NCBI RefSeq assembly: GCF_013256425.1
Contig: NZ_CP053904.1
Span: 3,658,001 to 3,722,000 of the forward strand
Direction: 5' to 3'
DNA length: 64,000 bases
Source of the DNA: Hymenobacter sp. BRD67
GTDB lineage: Bacteria > Bacteroidota > Bacteroidia > Cytophagales > Hymenobacteraceae
In this document: positions 1 to 8,398 of the stretch, one piece after another
Numbering within the stretch: position 1 is the first letter of the stretch
How the letters are laid out: every line of letters starts with the position of its first letter
Notes under the pieces: model-generated
Seen by the model: the letters and a program-made list of their open reading frames with translations, nothing else
The model's database searches: none
What the model was told of the DNA's origin: nothing
Program-made: the position numbers and the translations under genes

Positions 1-668
1 GGGCGCAGGAAGACCAGAAGGAAACGAGTGACTTCCTTGGTGTAGCGGCCATCGGGGCGATTGCCCTCATCTTCCTGGTGCTCGTTACGCAGTTCAACTC
101 CGTGAGCAAGCCGCTCATCATCCTCACCGAAATCATCTTCTCGATTATCGGCGTGATGCTTGGCCTGGCTATCTCGGGCATGAATATCTCTATTGTAATG
201 ACGGGCGTAGGCGTTATCGCGCTGGCTGGTATCGTGGTGAAAAACGGCATCCTGCTCGTCGAGTTTACCGATATGCTCCGCGCCCAGGGCATGAACCTGC
301 ACGACGCGCTCGTTACGGCCGGCCGCACGCGCCTCAACCCGGTTATCCTGACGGCTACGGCGGCTACGCTGGGTCTTATCCCGCTGGCCGTAGGGCTGAA
401 TATAGACTTTTATGAATTATTTAACTCGGGCAATCCGCACTTCTTCCTGGGCGGCGAATCAGTCGTGTTTTGGGGCCCACTGGCCTGGACGATAATTTTC
501 GGGTTGACGTTTGCAACCCTTATCACGCTGTTGGTAGTCCCGGTCATGTATCTTCTTAATGAGAAGCTGCGGGCCAAAATCACCGGCCGCGACGTGAACA
601 ACCAGCCGCCCGCTGCCGTCCTGAGCCCCGAGGAAGTAGAAGCGGCTACGCCCCCGGTACTGGCCTAA
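1..668 (+). CDS. RND efflux permease, C-terminal part
   Basis: This is the last ~221 residues of an RND-family inner-membrane permease, the proton-driven pump subunit of a tripartite envelope exporter. The start lies before the window and the frame is open from base 3. About five hydrophobic helices follow each other. The segment AGIVVKNGILLVEF (visible residues ~75-88) is typical of the HAE1 (AcrB/MexF) branch, which usually exports drugs or other hydrophobic compounds. The protein ends in a short Pro/Ala/Glu-rich tail. A hairpin (681-731) follows the stop and probably ends the operon. Substrate cannot be told from this part; a heavy-metal pump is less likely given the sequence style. Confidence 0.93.
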   Translation, partial: AQEDQKETSDFLGVAAIGAIALIFLVLVTQFNSVSKPLIILTEIIFSIIGVMLGLAISGMNISIVMTGVGVIALAGIVVKNGILLVEFTDMLRAQGMNLHDALVTAGRTRLNPVILTATAATLGLIPLAVGLNIDFYELFNSGNPHFFLGGESVVFWGPLAWTIIFGLTFATLITLLVVPVMYLLNEKLRAKITGRDVNNQPPAAVLSPEEVEAATPPVLA

Positions 669-680
669 AGTTTGCGGTAG

Positions 681-731
681 CTCGTCGGTTTCTGCTGGCT
701 ACTCATCGAGTGGCTAGCAGAAACCGACGAG
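681..731 (+). terminator. hairpin after RND permease
   Basis: A 16-bp perfect stem (681-696 pairs with 716-731) starts 12 bases after the stop codon. There is no clear T run, but position and stem strength fit a transcription terminator for the efflux operon. Confidence 0.6.
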
Positions 732-779
732 AGGCTGCGTTACTTCCTGCCTATCTCAACCTTGTTTTTGTAAAAAGTT

Positions 780-1040
780 ATGTTTACCGCGATTTCAGCT
801 ACCGTTCCCTCTAAAAGCATTGAGCAGCAAGTGCTGCGCATTATCAGTAAGCGCAAGGCTATCAAAGCTGTACGCTTGCGCCGCACCGCCAGCCTGAGTC
901 GCGACCTGAGCTTTGATACCGTCGATGTAGTAGATATTATCGTGGAGTTGGAGCGCAACTTCCACATTCTGGTGCCCGACGAAGTACCCTTTTACACCGT
1001 TGGCGACTTTGTGCGCTATGTAACGGCCCACGCCGCGTAG
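780..1040 (+). CDS. acyl carrier protein-like, Thr at the Ser site
   Basis: An 86-residue protein that follows the acyl carrier protein fold pattern. Residues ~45-75 (DLSFDTVDVVDIIVELE, then NFHILVPDE) align with the ACP core DLGADSLDTVELVMALE and its following helix, and TVGDFVRYV matches the last helix. The residue at the place of the phosphopantetheine-bearing Ser is Thr (FDTVD for ADSLD), so standard 4'-phosphopantetheinylation is doubtful. The N-terminus is basic (RKAIKAVRLRR). No ketosynthase, acyltransferase or transferase gene lies beside it, so its partner is unknown. It sits alone between the RND operon hairpin and a strong terminator. It could act as an unmodified scaffold protein; this is inference. 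Confidence 0.75.
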   Translation: MFTAISATVPSKSIEQQVLRIISKRKAIKAVRLRRTASLSRDLSFDTVDVVDIIVELERNFHILVPDEVPFYTVGDFVRYVTAHAA

Positions 1041-1060
1041 CGGTGGGCAGCCGTTACTAA

Positions 1061-1106
1061 CCAAGAAGCCCCCTGACTTCCGTGCGAGGTCAGGGGCTTC
1101 TTGGTT
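1061..1106. terminator. bidirectional terminator
   Basis: Strong hairpin between two convergent genes: the stem of about 16 bp (1061-1077 with 1089-1104, one bulged C) is A/T-flanked, as expected for a terminator usable in both directions. Confidence 0.85.
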
Positions 1107-1120
1107 GCTGTTTTCTTGCT

Positions 1121-1891
1121 TTAGCGCACGTTGCCACCCGTTTCGATGCGGCCATCGTTGCCGGCGCGGCTGCTATCGGTCGTGTTGGCTATGGCGTCAA
1201 TACCAGGGCGACTGTCGCTACCCACATCGGCCCCGGCATCGTGCACCGGGCGGGTAGTGGAGTTGGAAGGCGAGCCCAGCCCGGCATCGGTAGCCGACTG
1301 CCCGCTACCAGCCGGCCCATCGGGCAGGGCCAGGGTACCCGCGTTTTTAGCCGATTGATTGGTTGAGGCCGCGCTGCGGGTTTCCCAGGGCTCGGTGGCC
1401 GCCCGGTAAGCCGGGCTGGCGCCACGGCGCTTAAACAGCTCATCATCCGCCACGACAGTAGCCGCCTTGGCTGCTTCCCATTCGTGAAACTTATCCAGCT
1501 CGTGCTTAATGGAAGTGGAGAACCAGGCTATCAGCGCCATATCATCGAGCAGACCCACTACCGGAATAAAATCCGGAATCAGGTCAATCGGTGACAGAAA
1601 ATAGATGAGCACCGCCACGGCAGCCACTACTGTAGTAGTAGGCACACCGGTGTACTCGCCGGCGGCACTCAGCTTGATGAGGCGAAACAAGCTCTGGATG
1701 GTTTCCCAGGCCTCGTGAGCCAGCGTACCGATTTCTTTTTTCTCGCGGGCTTTGTTAAAGGCGTCGAGCAGCAGCTTCTTCAGGCGCGTAGGCTGCTTGA
1801 TATAGCCTTCGGCGGCAGCCAGAAATTTCTTAAAGATGACGGAGGCAGCGATATCACTGCCGGAGGGCGGAGGCGTGTTAGAAGTAGCCAT
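1121..1891 (-). CDS. DUF1232 (YkvA-type) membrane protein
   Basis: A 256-residue protein with a DUF1232/YkvA core at residues ~90-145. It shows the family signature: a hydrophobic stretch followed by SPIDLIPDFIPVVGLLDD and then a helix rich in charged residues. The N-terminal ~80 residues are helical and the C-terminal ~100 residues are low-complexity, rich in Ser, Ala, Gly and Asp, and probably disordered. Family members are small membrane-associated proteins of unknown biochemical role. The ATG at 1891 is the first good start. The gene is alone, convergent to the carrier-like gene and followed by a shared terminator. Function is not known. Confidence 0.85.
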   Translation of the reverse strand: MATSNTPPPSGSDIAASVIFKKFLAAAEGYIKQPTRLKKLLLDAFNKAREKKEIGTLAHEAWETIQSLFRLIKLSAAGEYTGVPTTTVVAAVAVLIYFLSPIDLIPDFIPVVGLLDDMALIAWFSTSIKHELDKFHEWEAAKAATVVADDELFKRRGASPAYRAATEPWETRSAASTNQSAKNAGTLALPDGPAGSGQSATDAGLGSPSNSTTRPVHDAGADVGSDSRPGIDAIANTTDSSRAGNDGRIETGGNVR

Positions 1892-1984
1892 GCTGAAAAA
1901 AGGAGAGAAAGCGAAGCGGCACAGCCGCCTGAGGTTATCAACTGGCTGTTTACTGCATTAGCGGCTGTCAAGTTATACGCACAC

Positions 1985-2024
1985 AAAAAACGACTCCCGG
2001 CGCGAATGCCAGGAGTCGTTTTTG
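1985..2024. terminator. terminator of the NlpC/P60 gene
   Basis: Inverted repeat CGACTCC(C/T)GGC with A-run before and T-run after (stem ~1989-2000 with 2009-2020). It lies just past the stop of the minus-strand NlpC/P60 gene (2046) and has the classic A/T tails of an intrinsic terminator in both directions. Confidence 0.85.
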
Positions 2025-2045
2025 ACAGGGGTAGCGGCCTGCTGG

Positions 2046-2753
2046 TTATTCGGGGCGGGCGTGCTCGGCCGCAGCCAGCATTTCTATTACGTCGGCCGGG
2101 GTAGTAGGCGCCGGGGCAGCCTCCGTACCAGCCACGCGGCCGGCCGCGTAAAAGTTGTGGTGGTAGTAGGGCTGGTTGAGCGAACTCACCATCACGCCAC
2201 CATTGCAGGCCGAGTGGGCAAAGCGACCGTCTTTCAGGTAGATGCCTACGTGGTAGATAGCCCCGTGGCCATGACGGAAAAATACCAGGTCGCCGGCTTT
2301 CATATCGGTTTTGGCCACCCGTTTCACCGTTGTGAACATGGAGCGCGAGCTGCGCTGCAGGGTGATACCATAGACTTTTTTGAATACTTGCGTCACGAAG
2401 CCCGAGCAGTCGGTACCCCGGCGCGAGTTGGAGCCGTAGCTGTAAGGTGTGCCGAGCCAGTCGGTTACGGTTTGCAGCAGTGTTTTATTTTCGGTGTGGG
2501 CCAGGTGTACGCCCAGCGTCTGGTTATAGTAGCCGTACGCCAGCGAGTCGCGCGAGGCCGTAACGGCGCCCGATTCGTCGGTAGCCGGCTTGGTGGCCGA
2601 GCCATCGGAGCCGAGCAGGCCCGAAAGCAAAGAGGCCTCGGCGACTGCGGGAGCCGAAGCGCCAGCCGAAGCCGGGGCATCGGGCATTTTTTCAAAGCAA
2701 AAGGAAAGCGCCAGGGAAGCAGCGGCGAGGCAAGATAGCAGAGTGTTCTTCAT
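2046..2753 (-). CDS. NlpC/P60 family cell-wall peptidase
   Basis: A 235-residue exported C40-type peptidase that should cut peptide crosslinks in peptidoglycan. Residues 1-20 form a signal sequence, followed by an Ala/Pro/Ser-rich linker to ~residue 80. The NlpC/P60 domain fills residues ~105-215: LGTPYSYG, the catalytic Cys in GTDCSGFV, the QRSS stretch, KAGDLVFF, and the catalytic His in HVGIYL. The length fits single-domain members. The Cys at residue 19 (LSFC) is not in a convincing lipobox, so periplasmic or secreted location is more likely than a lipid anchor. Monocistronic, with its own terminator. Confidence 0.92.
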   Translation of the reverse strand: MKNTLLSCLAAASLALSFCFEKMPDAPASAGASAPAVAEASLLSGLLGSDGSATKPATDESGAVTASRDSLAYGYYNQTLGVHLAHTENKTLLQTVTDWLGTPYSYGSNSRRGTDCSGFVTQVFKKVYGITLQRSSRSMFTTVKRVAKTDMKAGDLVFFRHGHGAIYHVGIYLKDGRFAHSACNGGVMVSSLNQPYYHHNFYAAGRVAGTEAAPAPTTPADVIEMLAAAEHARPE

Positions 2754-3072
2754 TGTCCGTCGTTGGGGTGGGCACCGGCCAGCGCCCTCAAGCTGGCTGA
2801 CCGGGAAGGCAGAAAAGCGTAAACTGTTGCGCTAGGCAGTGCCGGTATGCGGCTGGAATTAAGGTTGAATGAAAGCGTAGCCGTTACCTTTTAAAAGAAT
2901 CTTTAGCGGGTAGCCAGTAGCCAAAGCTAAGCACTAAAAACCTAACCCACATGCTGATTTCTTAAAAAAAGTATGTTTTTCTTTAAAAAGTACCGTAAAA
3001 GAACTGATAATTATCAATTATACTTGCAACCTTACTTGATTTGGCCTCGTAGCTACGCCCGAATTTTATACA
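2754..3072. other. intergenic stretch, A+T-rich
   Basis: 319 bases between divergent genes. It is visibly richer in A+T than its neighbours, holds several A and T runs at ~2965-3000, and has the short palindrome GATAATTATC at 3005-3014. Promoters for both flanking genes must lie here. No coding frame looks real. Confidence 0.6.
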
Positions 3073-3386
3073 ATGAGTAAGCTGAACACTTTTGTCAACT
3101 CCCCCTGGCCCGTATTGCCCGGCTGGTACTGGGGCGTGCTCCCCGCGTGGCCATGGTGCTGGGCCAGACCGTGCACCTGAGTGGCGCTACCCGCGAAGAG
3201 TTTCTGGCCGACCCTGAGTGGGTAGCACACGAAGAAGTACACCTGCGCCAGGTGCGCGAGCTGGGCACCGTCCGCTTTCTGTGGCTCTACCTCGTAGAGT
3301 CGGCGCGAGTAGGCTACTACCAGAATAAGTTTGAGGTAGAAGCGCGGGAGGGTGCTCGACGCTTCATTGAAGGCAGACGCAGCTGA
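3073..3386 (+). CDS. small HExxH protein (frame broken in C run)
   Basis: Reconstructed as a 104-residue protein starting MSKLNTFVNSPLARIARLVL. The ATG at 3073 opens one frame; the conserved-looking part continues in another frame. Adding one C to the run at 3101-3105 joins them cleanly. The centre carries VAHEEVHLRQ, an HExxH motif as in zinc metallopeptidases, next to a Trp/Tyr-rich helix and a charged C-terminus. At this length it could be a minimal zincin-like protein or simply a chance HExxH in a helical protein; no third metal ligand can be assigned with confidence. I do not recognise a named family. Confidence 0.65.
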
Positions 3387-3411
3387 GAAAGTATTGCTAT
3401 TATTTAATTGC

Positions 3412-4143
3412 CTACAGCTGGGCTAGCCGTCCACCGTCCACGGCCAGGGTGCTGCCGTTGATAAAGCTGGCTTCGGCGGAGGCCAGGAAACAGATAGCGG
3501 CGGCCAACTCATCGGGCGTTCCAATCTGACCGGTTAATTTTTCGGTACCGTTCTGCACATTGGGGTTGCTGCGCAGCATCGGCGTTTCGACGGCACCGGG
3601 TGCCACGGCATTGATGCGGGCCTGGGTGTGGGGAATTTCGAGGCTGAGGCCACGCACGAAGGCTTCGAGACCACCCTTGCTGGTGGCATAGGGCACCACA
3701 TTGGGCGTGCTCTGGAAGGCGTGGACTGAGCTCACCGCCACCACTGCCCCACCCTGCATGTGCGGCACGCAGAGCTGGCAGAGGCGAAACAACGCCCGCA
3801 GGTTCACGCTCATCACCTGGTCCCAGTCGGCGGGGTCCAGCTCCAGAATGGGCGTGTAAGTCATCATGGCCGCGTCGTTTATCAGAATATCAATGCGCTG
3901 GAAACGCGCCAGCGTGGCCTCAACGGCCGCCACCAGGTCGGCATCGCGGCCCACGTCAGTCTTCATAAAAAGCGCTTCGCTGCCGCCCGCCATTATCTCG
4001 GCAGCTACCTCACGGCCGGCTTTCACCTCGCGGCCCAGGCATACCACGGTGGCTCCTTCGCGGCCCAGGCGTAGCGCGGTGGCCCGGCCAATGCCCGACG
4101 TAGCCCCCGTGACGAGACAGATTTTACCTTGAAAGCGAAACAT
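3412..4143 (-). CDS. SDR family NAD(P)-dependent oxidoreductase
   Basis: A 243-residue classical short-chain dehydrogenase/reductase. It has the nucleotide-binding TGATSGIG near residue 12, LINDAA in the place of the usual NNAG, the catalytic Ser in VAVSSVHAF, the YATSK pair (Tyr and Lys) near residue 145, and the PGAVETPM segment after beta strand 6. The start MFRFQGK at 4143 is preferred; a longer frame to 4179 adds 12 residues that do not look conserved. Substrate is unknown: the family covers sugar, steroid and fatty-acid alcohols. It is convergent with the small HExxH gene, with only 25 bases between them. Confidence 0.9.
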   Translation of the reverse strand: MFRFQGKICLVTGATSGIGRATALRLGREGATVVCLGREVKAGREVAAEIMAGGSEALFMKTDVGRDADLVAAVEATLARFQRIDILINDAAMMTYTPILELDPADWDQVMSVNLRALFRLCQLCVPHMQGGAVVAVSSVHAFQSTPNVVPYATSKGGLEAFVRGLSLEIPHTQARINAVAPGAVETPMLRSNPNVQNGTEKLTGQIGTPDELAAAICFLASAEASFINGSTLAVDGGRLAQL

Positions 4144-4420
4144 AGCAGCGCGTACCGAAAGGGAGAGTACAGCAGACAAACGGCCGGGCGCAGTAGTTGT
4201 TCAGCTTAGGCTCCGCAGCCGGCCGAGGGGGCGAGCCATCCCGGCTATGAATGCTTGCCTTTACCCCAAACCGGAGCGCCGCCAGCTCTGCCGGTCAGCA
4301 GCGGCGCTTTTTGGTAAGGGGCCACAACTTGCAACCCACGGCGCCCGAATTACGAATACAGCAGCGCCACTGCTCCTGCGGCGGCCAACCATATCCTTTT
4401 CCCATTACTCTTCTTCGCTC

Positions 4421-5179
4421 ATGGAACCTACGTCCAACCAGCCGTACACCGGCTCAGCTACCCCTTCGCATTCCAATGCTAACCAGGCTTTCGGTACGTC
4501 TTCGCACGCTGACAGCCAGTTTTCTACTACGGCGGCTCATGCTACCGGCCAGGGCCAGTATCCAACCGATTATACCACTAACCAGCCGGCGGCCGACGGC
4601 GTTCAGGGTGCTTTGAACAGTGCATTGGCCAGCGGCAAGCAATGGCTTGCCGATTCGGGCCTGGCCGACCAGGCGCAACAGCTGCCCCAGGCTGCCAAAG
4701 ACCTTGGTGCCCAGGCCTGGACCCGCATCAGCGGCTTATCTAATACGCAGAAAGCCGTAGGCGTGGGCCTGCTGGCAGCGGGCATCGCCCTGCTGGCCAC
4801 CCGCAACAAAAGCTCGCACGATGAGGAAACCGAATACCGCCACAAGTCGCGCCGCTCGCCATTTGACAAAAACTCGCGGGCTGATGCCGGCGAGGACTAT
4901 AGCCCGCGTGGCGCGCAGCAGCGCCCCTGGGGCAGCAGCCGCTACGGGGCTGGCAACCCCCGCGTGAGCTCGGGTAGCGGCTACGCCTCCTCGCACCAAC
5001 ACGGAGCCGACTACGGCAGCCGCGCGGCCTCATCAGATTACAGCACCAGCGTCGGGGGCAATTCTTATGGCAGCGGTCAGCGCCGCGACCAGGGTCCAGC
5101 TTCGGGTAGCCGCTACGATGCCAAGACGTCGGGCAGCCAGAACCCTAATAACCTCGACCAGCTGAACAGCGCCTATTAA
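4421..5179 (+). CDS. hypothetical protein with one membrane segment
   Basis: A 252-residue protein, start ATG 4421 (MEPTSNQPYT). A longer frame to 4247 exists but its product is not protein-like. The N-terminal ~75 residues are rich in Ser, Thr, Gln and Asn. Residues ~75-110 form a helix (GKQWLADSGLADQAQQLPQA), and residues ~115-130 (AVGVGLLAAGIALLATR) form a probable membrane or glycine-zipper helix. The rest is a disordered Arg/Ser/Gly/Tyr-rich tail. No family recognised. A strong terminator follows. A stress-related envelope protein is possible but not shown. Confidence 0.75.
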   Translation: MEPTSNQPYTGSATPSHSNANQAFGTSSHADSQFSTTAAHATGQGQYPTDYTTNQPAADGVQGALNSALASGKQWLADSGLADQAQQLPQAAKDLGAQAWTRISGLSNTQKAVGVGLLAAGIALLATRNKSSHDEETEYRHKSRRSPFDKNSRADAGEDYSPRGAQQRPWGSSRYGAGNPRVSSGSGYASSHQHGADYGSRAASSDYSTSVGGNSYGSGQRRDQGPASGSRYDAKTSGSQNPNNLDQLNSAY

Positions 5180-5201
5180 GCGCCTGGGCAAAACCATCGG
5201 C

Positions 5202-5235
5202 AAAGGGCCGGCTGCGCTTGCAGCCGGCCCTTTTT
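5202..5235 (+). terminator. intrinsic terminator
   Basis: AAAGGGCCGGCTGC, short loop, GCAGCCGGCCCTTTTT: a 12-bp G+C stem with a T run, 22 bases after the stop at 5179. Confidence 0.92.
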
Positions 5236-5252
5236 GCGTAAACTTGCCGCCT

Positions 5253-6617
5253 ATGCTCTTCTATACAATCATGAAGCCCCTGGTACGCGTGGGGTTGCGC
5301 GTGTTTTTTCGCCGGCTTGAGGTGCGCCACCGGGAGCGCCTGCGCCAACCCGGCCCGCTCATGCTGTGTAGCAACCACCCTAATACCCTGATGGACCCGC
5401 TCGTGACGGCGGTGCACCGCCGCCAGCCCATCGCGTTTCTGGCCAAGAGCACCTTCTTCAAAAACCCTATCCTCGGGGCTATCATGCGCTCGGGCAACTG
5501 CATTCCCATCTTCCGGCGGCAGGATGCCGAAACCGGCGCCGAGGCCCTGAGCGCCGCGCAGCTGGCGGCCAGCAATGAGGCCAGCTTTGGGCGCTGCTAC
5601 GACTACCTGGAGGGCGGCGGCACAGTCATGATTTTTCCGGAAGGCACCAGCGTGAGCGAGCGCCGACTGCGGCCCCTCAAAACCGGCGCGGCCCGCATCG
5701 CGCTGGGTACCGAGGCCCGGCACAATTTTCAGCTGGGCCTGAAAATTGTGTGCGTAGGCACTAACTACTTCGACCCCAGCCGCTTTCGCTCCGATGTATT
5801 CTTGAACGTAGCCCCACCGATTGAGGTAAGCGACTACGCGGCCCGCTATCAGCAGGACCCCGACGTGGCGGCCGATGAGCTGACGGAAGAAATCCGCCGG
5901 CGGCTCACGCGCCGGCTCGTTATCAGCCGCGCGGCCGAAGACGAGCAGCTGGCCCAGCAGGTGGAGCGCACCTTCGGCGACCACCTCAACCCCGATGACG
6001 ACCCCACCACGCTCTACGATAATTTTCAGCTCAGCCGCACCCTGCTCGATGCGCTGGCTTGGTTTGAGCAGCACGATGCAGGCCGCCTGACGGCCCTGCG
6101 CACCGCCCTCAGCGAGTACCTGGCCAACTTGCAGCACCAGCGCCTCGACGATGACGACTTCGACCAAAGCCAGCGCCCCGGCACCGGGCTGGCCGACTAC
6201 CTGTATCTGACAGCTGGCCTTCCTGTATGGACTTATGGGCTGATTACCAATTATCTGCCTTATAAACTTCCGGCCGAGGTAGCCCACCGCGCCACCCGCG
6301 AAACGGAGTTTATCGCGGGCATTATGCTGGGCGTAGGTATGCTCACCTTTCCACTGGCTTATGCGCTGGAAGCTGCCGCCGTACAGCACTGGCTTACGCA
6401 CGACTGGCGTCTTACCCTGCTATTTGTGAGCAGCTTACCCATCGCGGGCTTTTACGCGCTGGGCTATTGGCAAACCCTGAGCGCCCGGCTTCGCCGCCTG
6501 CGGGTGCGCCGCCTGCCAGGCACTACCCGCAGCCTGCTACAAGCACAGCGCACGACGGTACTACGCCTACTCGACGAAGCCCGCGAAGCTTACGCACAAC
6601 GCCCGGTCACGAGGTAG
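5253..6617 (+). CDS. PlsC-type 1-acyl-glycerol-phosphate acyltransferase
   Basis: A 454-residue acyltransferase of the LPLAT family, expected to move an acyl chain to a glycerophosphate lipid at the inner membrane. Motif I is SNHPNTLMDP (residues ~38-47, His and Asp catalytic), motif III is FPEGTS (~residue 128), followed by LRPLKTGAARIAL. After the ~220-residue catalytic domain come a charged helical stretch and three hydrophobic segments near residues 320-420, so it is longer than a plain PlsC. ATG 5253 is used because the frame before it begins only with TTG. TAAACTTG lies 12 bases upstream and could be a -7 box. Acyl and acceptor specificity are not shown. Confidence 0.9.
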   Translation: MLFYTIMKPLVRVGLRVFFRRLEVRHRERLRQPGPLMLCSNHPNTLMDPLVTAVHRRQPIAFLAKSTFFKNPILGAIMRSGNCIPIFRRQDAETGAEALSAAQLAASNEASFGRCYDYLEGGGTVMIFPEGTSVSERRLRPLKTGAARIALGTEARHNFQLGLKIVCVGTNYFDPSRFRSDVFLNVAPPIEVSDYAARYQQDPDVAADELTEEIRRRLTRRLVISRAAEDEQLAQQVERTFGDHLNPDDDPTTLYDNFQLSRTLLDALAWFEQHDAGRLTALRTALSEYLANLQHQRLDDDDFDQSQRPGTGLADYLYLTAGLPVWTYGLITNYLPYKLPAEVAHRATRETEFIAGIMLGVGMLTFPLAYALEAAAVQHWLTHDWRLTLLFVSSLPIAGFYALGYWQTLSARLRRLRVRRLPGTTRSLLQAQRTTVLRLLDEAREAYAQRPVTR

Positions 6618-6624
6618 CTACCTG

Positions 6625-6686
6625 GCACCAGTACCTGGACGAGTAATATATAATTAATTATATATTACTCGTCCAGGTACTGGTGC
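6625..6686. repeat. 62-bp perfect palindrome at convergent gene ends
   Basis: Arms of 31 bases (6625-6655 and 6656-6686) pair perfectly with no loop. The centre is A/T only. The right arm encodes the last residues and stop of the minus-strand flavoprotein (QYLDE, stop). It probably works as a bidirectional terminator; the exact symmetry into coding sequence is unusual. Confidence 0.9.
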
Positions 6687-8320
6687 ACAAATTTGATGGC
6701 CATACTGCCTTCGCCCACGGCCGAAGCTACGCGGGCCATGGCCCCGGAGCGCCCATCGCCGGCTGCAAACAGCCCCGGCACGCAGGTTTCCAATAGATAG
6801 GGCTCGCGGTCTTTTTTCCAGGCCGTTTTGTAGCGCGGGTCGGCTACCAGGTCGCGGCCGGTGAGCAGGTAGCCTTTGGGGTCGCACATAGCCAGCTGGC
6901 ATATCCATTCGGTGCTGGGCTTGGCCCCGATGAACACGAAGAGTGCCCGGGCGGGACGCTTTTCGGGCTGGTGGCCTTCCTGCTCAATAACTACGGCATC
7001 GAGGGCCTGCTCGCCGCAGGCTTCGCGCACCTGGGTCCGCGGCAGAATCTCGATGTTGGGCGTCTGACTAATCTGCTCAATAAGGTAGGCCGACATGCTG
7101 GCGGCCAGGCTTTCGCCCCGGATAACAATAAATACCCGCGAGGCATAGGTAGAGAGGTACATGGCCGCCTGGCCCGCCGAGTTGCCCCCGCCAATAATGT
7201 ACACTGGCTGGGCGCTGCAGCTGCGCGCCTCCGTGCGGGCGGCCCCGTAGTACACGCCGGCCCCGCTAAGGCGGTCGAGTCCCGGTGCATTAAGAATGCG
7301 ATAGCTGACGCCCGTGGTGAGTACTACAGCGCGGGCTTTAACCTCCGTATCATCGCTCATGGTCAGCACTTTGTAGCCATCCTGCACGCAGAGGCTTTTT
7401 ACTTCCTGCGGCGCCATAAACTCGGCCCCGAGGCGGGTGGCCTGGGTCCAGGCACGGTGAGCCAGCTCGGCCCCGCTCACGCCAGTAGGAAAGCCCAGGT
7501 AGTTTTCGATGCGCGACGACGAGCCGGCCTGCCCGCCCGGCGTCTGGCGCTCGATGATGAGCGTTTTTAACCCCTCCGAGGCCCCGTACACGGCGGCCGC
7601 CAGCCCGGCCGGACCCGCCCCGATAACCACCACATCGTACAGTTCCTGCTTGGCATCGACGAGCAGGCCCAGATGCCGGGCCAGGTCGAGCTTGTTGGGC
7701 TTGGCCACGGCCTTGCCATCGGGGCAGATGACGACCGGCAGGTCTTCCGCTTCAAATCCATTGGCTTTGAGCAATACCTTGGCCTCGGCACTTTGCTCAA
7801 AGTCAAGCCATTGGTAGCCTACCATGTAGCCGCTCAGGAAATCCTTCAGCTCGTGCGAGAGCGGCGACCACTGAAAGCCAATCAGCCGCAGGCCCGCGAA
7901 GGCTGGCTGGTACGAGGCTTGCCAGCTGGCCAGCAAATCGTGCAGCGTAGGGTAAAGCAGCTGCTCGGGCGGGTCCCAGGGCTTGAGCAGATAATAGTCG
8001 AGCTGCGCCGAGTTGATGGCTTTAATGGCCGCCGTCGTATCGGCATAGGCAGTGAGCAGCACCCGCTTAGCTTCCGGAAACAGCTCGCGGGCGCGGGTCA
8101 GTACCTCCACGCCCTCCACCTCGGGCATGCGCTGGTCGGCCAGTACCAAAGCCAGCGGCTCGGCGCGGGCGCGCAGCTCGGTAAGGGTCGTCAGGGCTTC
8201 GGGCCCCGAGTTGACGCTCAGAATACGGTAGTCTTTGCGAAACTCCTGGCGCAAGTCGCGGGTGATGGCTGCCAGCACCTGCGCGTCGTCGTCAACCGTC
8301 AGAATAATAGGCTTTTTCAT
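6665..8320 (-). CDS. response regulator fused to thioredoxin reductase-like flavoprotein
   Basis: A 551-residue three-part protein. Residues 1-125: receiver domain with the acidic DDD, phospho-acceptor Asp in LADQRMP and Lys in LLKPWD. Residues ~140-225: a thioredoxin-fold-like linker (LSGYMVGYQWLDFEQ ... LPVVICPDGK) without Cys pair. Residues ~230-551: FAD/NAD(P)-dependent reductase with VVIGAGPAGLAAA, TPGGQAG, IENYLGFP, a second dinucleotide site YIIGGGNSAGQAAM, and AAGDGRSG near the end. The redox CxxC of true thioredoxin reductases is absent (ARSCSAQPVYIIGGG lies there), so it is not an ordinary TrxR. It lies 78 bases after a histidine kinase on the same strand, its likely phospho-donor. 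Confidence 0.92.
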   Translation of the reverse strand: MKKPIILTVDDDAQVLAAITRDLRQEFRKDYRILSVNSGPEALTTLTELRARAEPLALVLADQRMPEVEGVEVLTRARELFPEAKRVLLTAYADTTAAIKAINSAQLDYYLLKPWDPPEQLLYPTLHDLLASWQASYQPAFAGLRLIGFQWSPLSHELKDFLSGYMVGYQWLDFEQSAEAKVLLKANGFEAEDLPVVICPDGKAVAKPNKLDLARHLGLLVDAKQELYDVVVIGAGPAGLAAAVYGASEGLKTLIIERQTPGGQAGSSSRIENYLGFPTGVSGAELAHRAWTQATRLGAEFMAPQEVKSLCVQDGYKVLTMSDDTEVKARAVVLTTGVSYRILNAPGLDRLSGAGVYYGAARTEARSCSAQPVYIIGGGNSAGQAAMYLSTYASRVFIVIRGESLAASMSAYLIEQISQTPNIEILPRTQVREACGEQALDAVVIEQEGHQPEKRPARALFVFIGAKPSTEWICQLAMCDPKGYLLTGRDLVADPRYKTAWKKDREPYLLETCVPGLFAAGDGRSGAMARVASAVGEGSMAIKFVHQYLDE

Positions 8321-8398
8321 AAACTGGTCCAGGGTAAGCTAGTACTTACCGTAGCGTAATAGGCTGAATAGCAGTTGCTTTTTCGGGCAATGGGCCGC

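Noticed and set aside
3005..3014. Fur-box-like palindrome GATAATTATC
   Set aside because: Only half of a full Fur site, in A+T-rich DNA where such words arise by chance; no iron gene follows.
5145..6401. Long minus-strand open frame opposite the acyltransferase gene
   Set aside because: Its product has no family features and lies fully over a well-marked PlsC gene; high G+C keeps opposite frames open.
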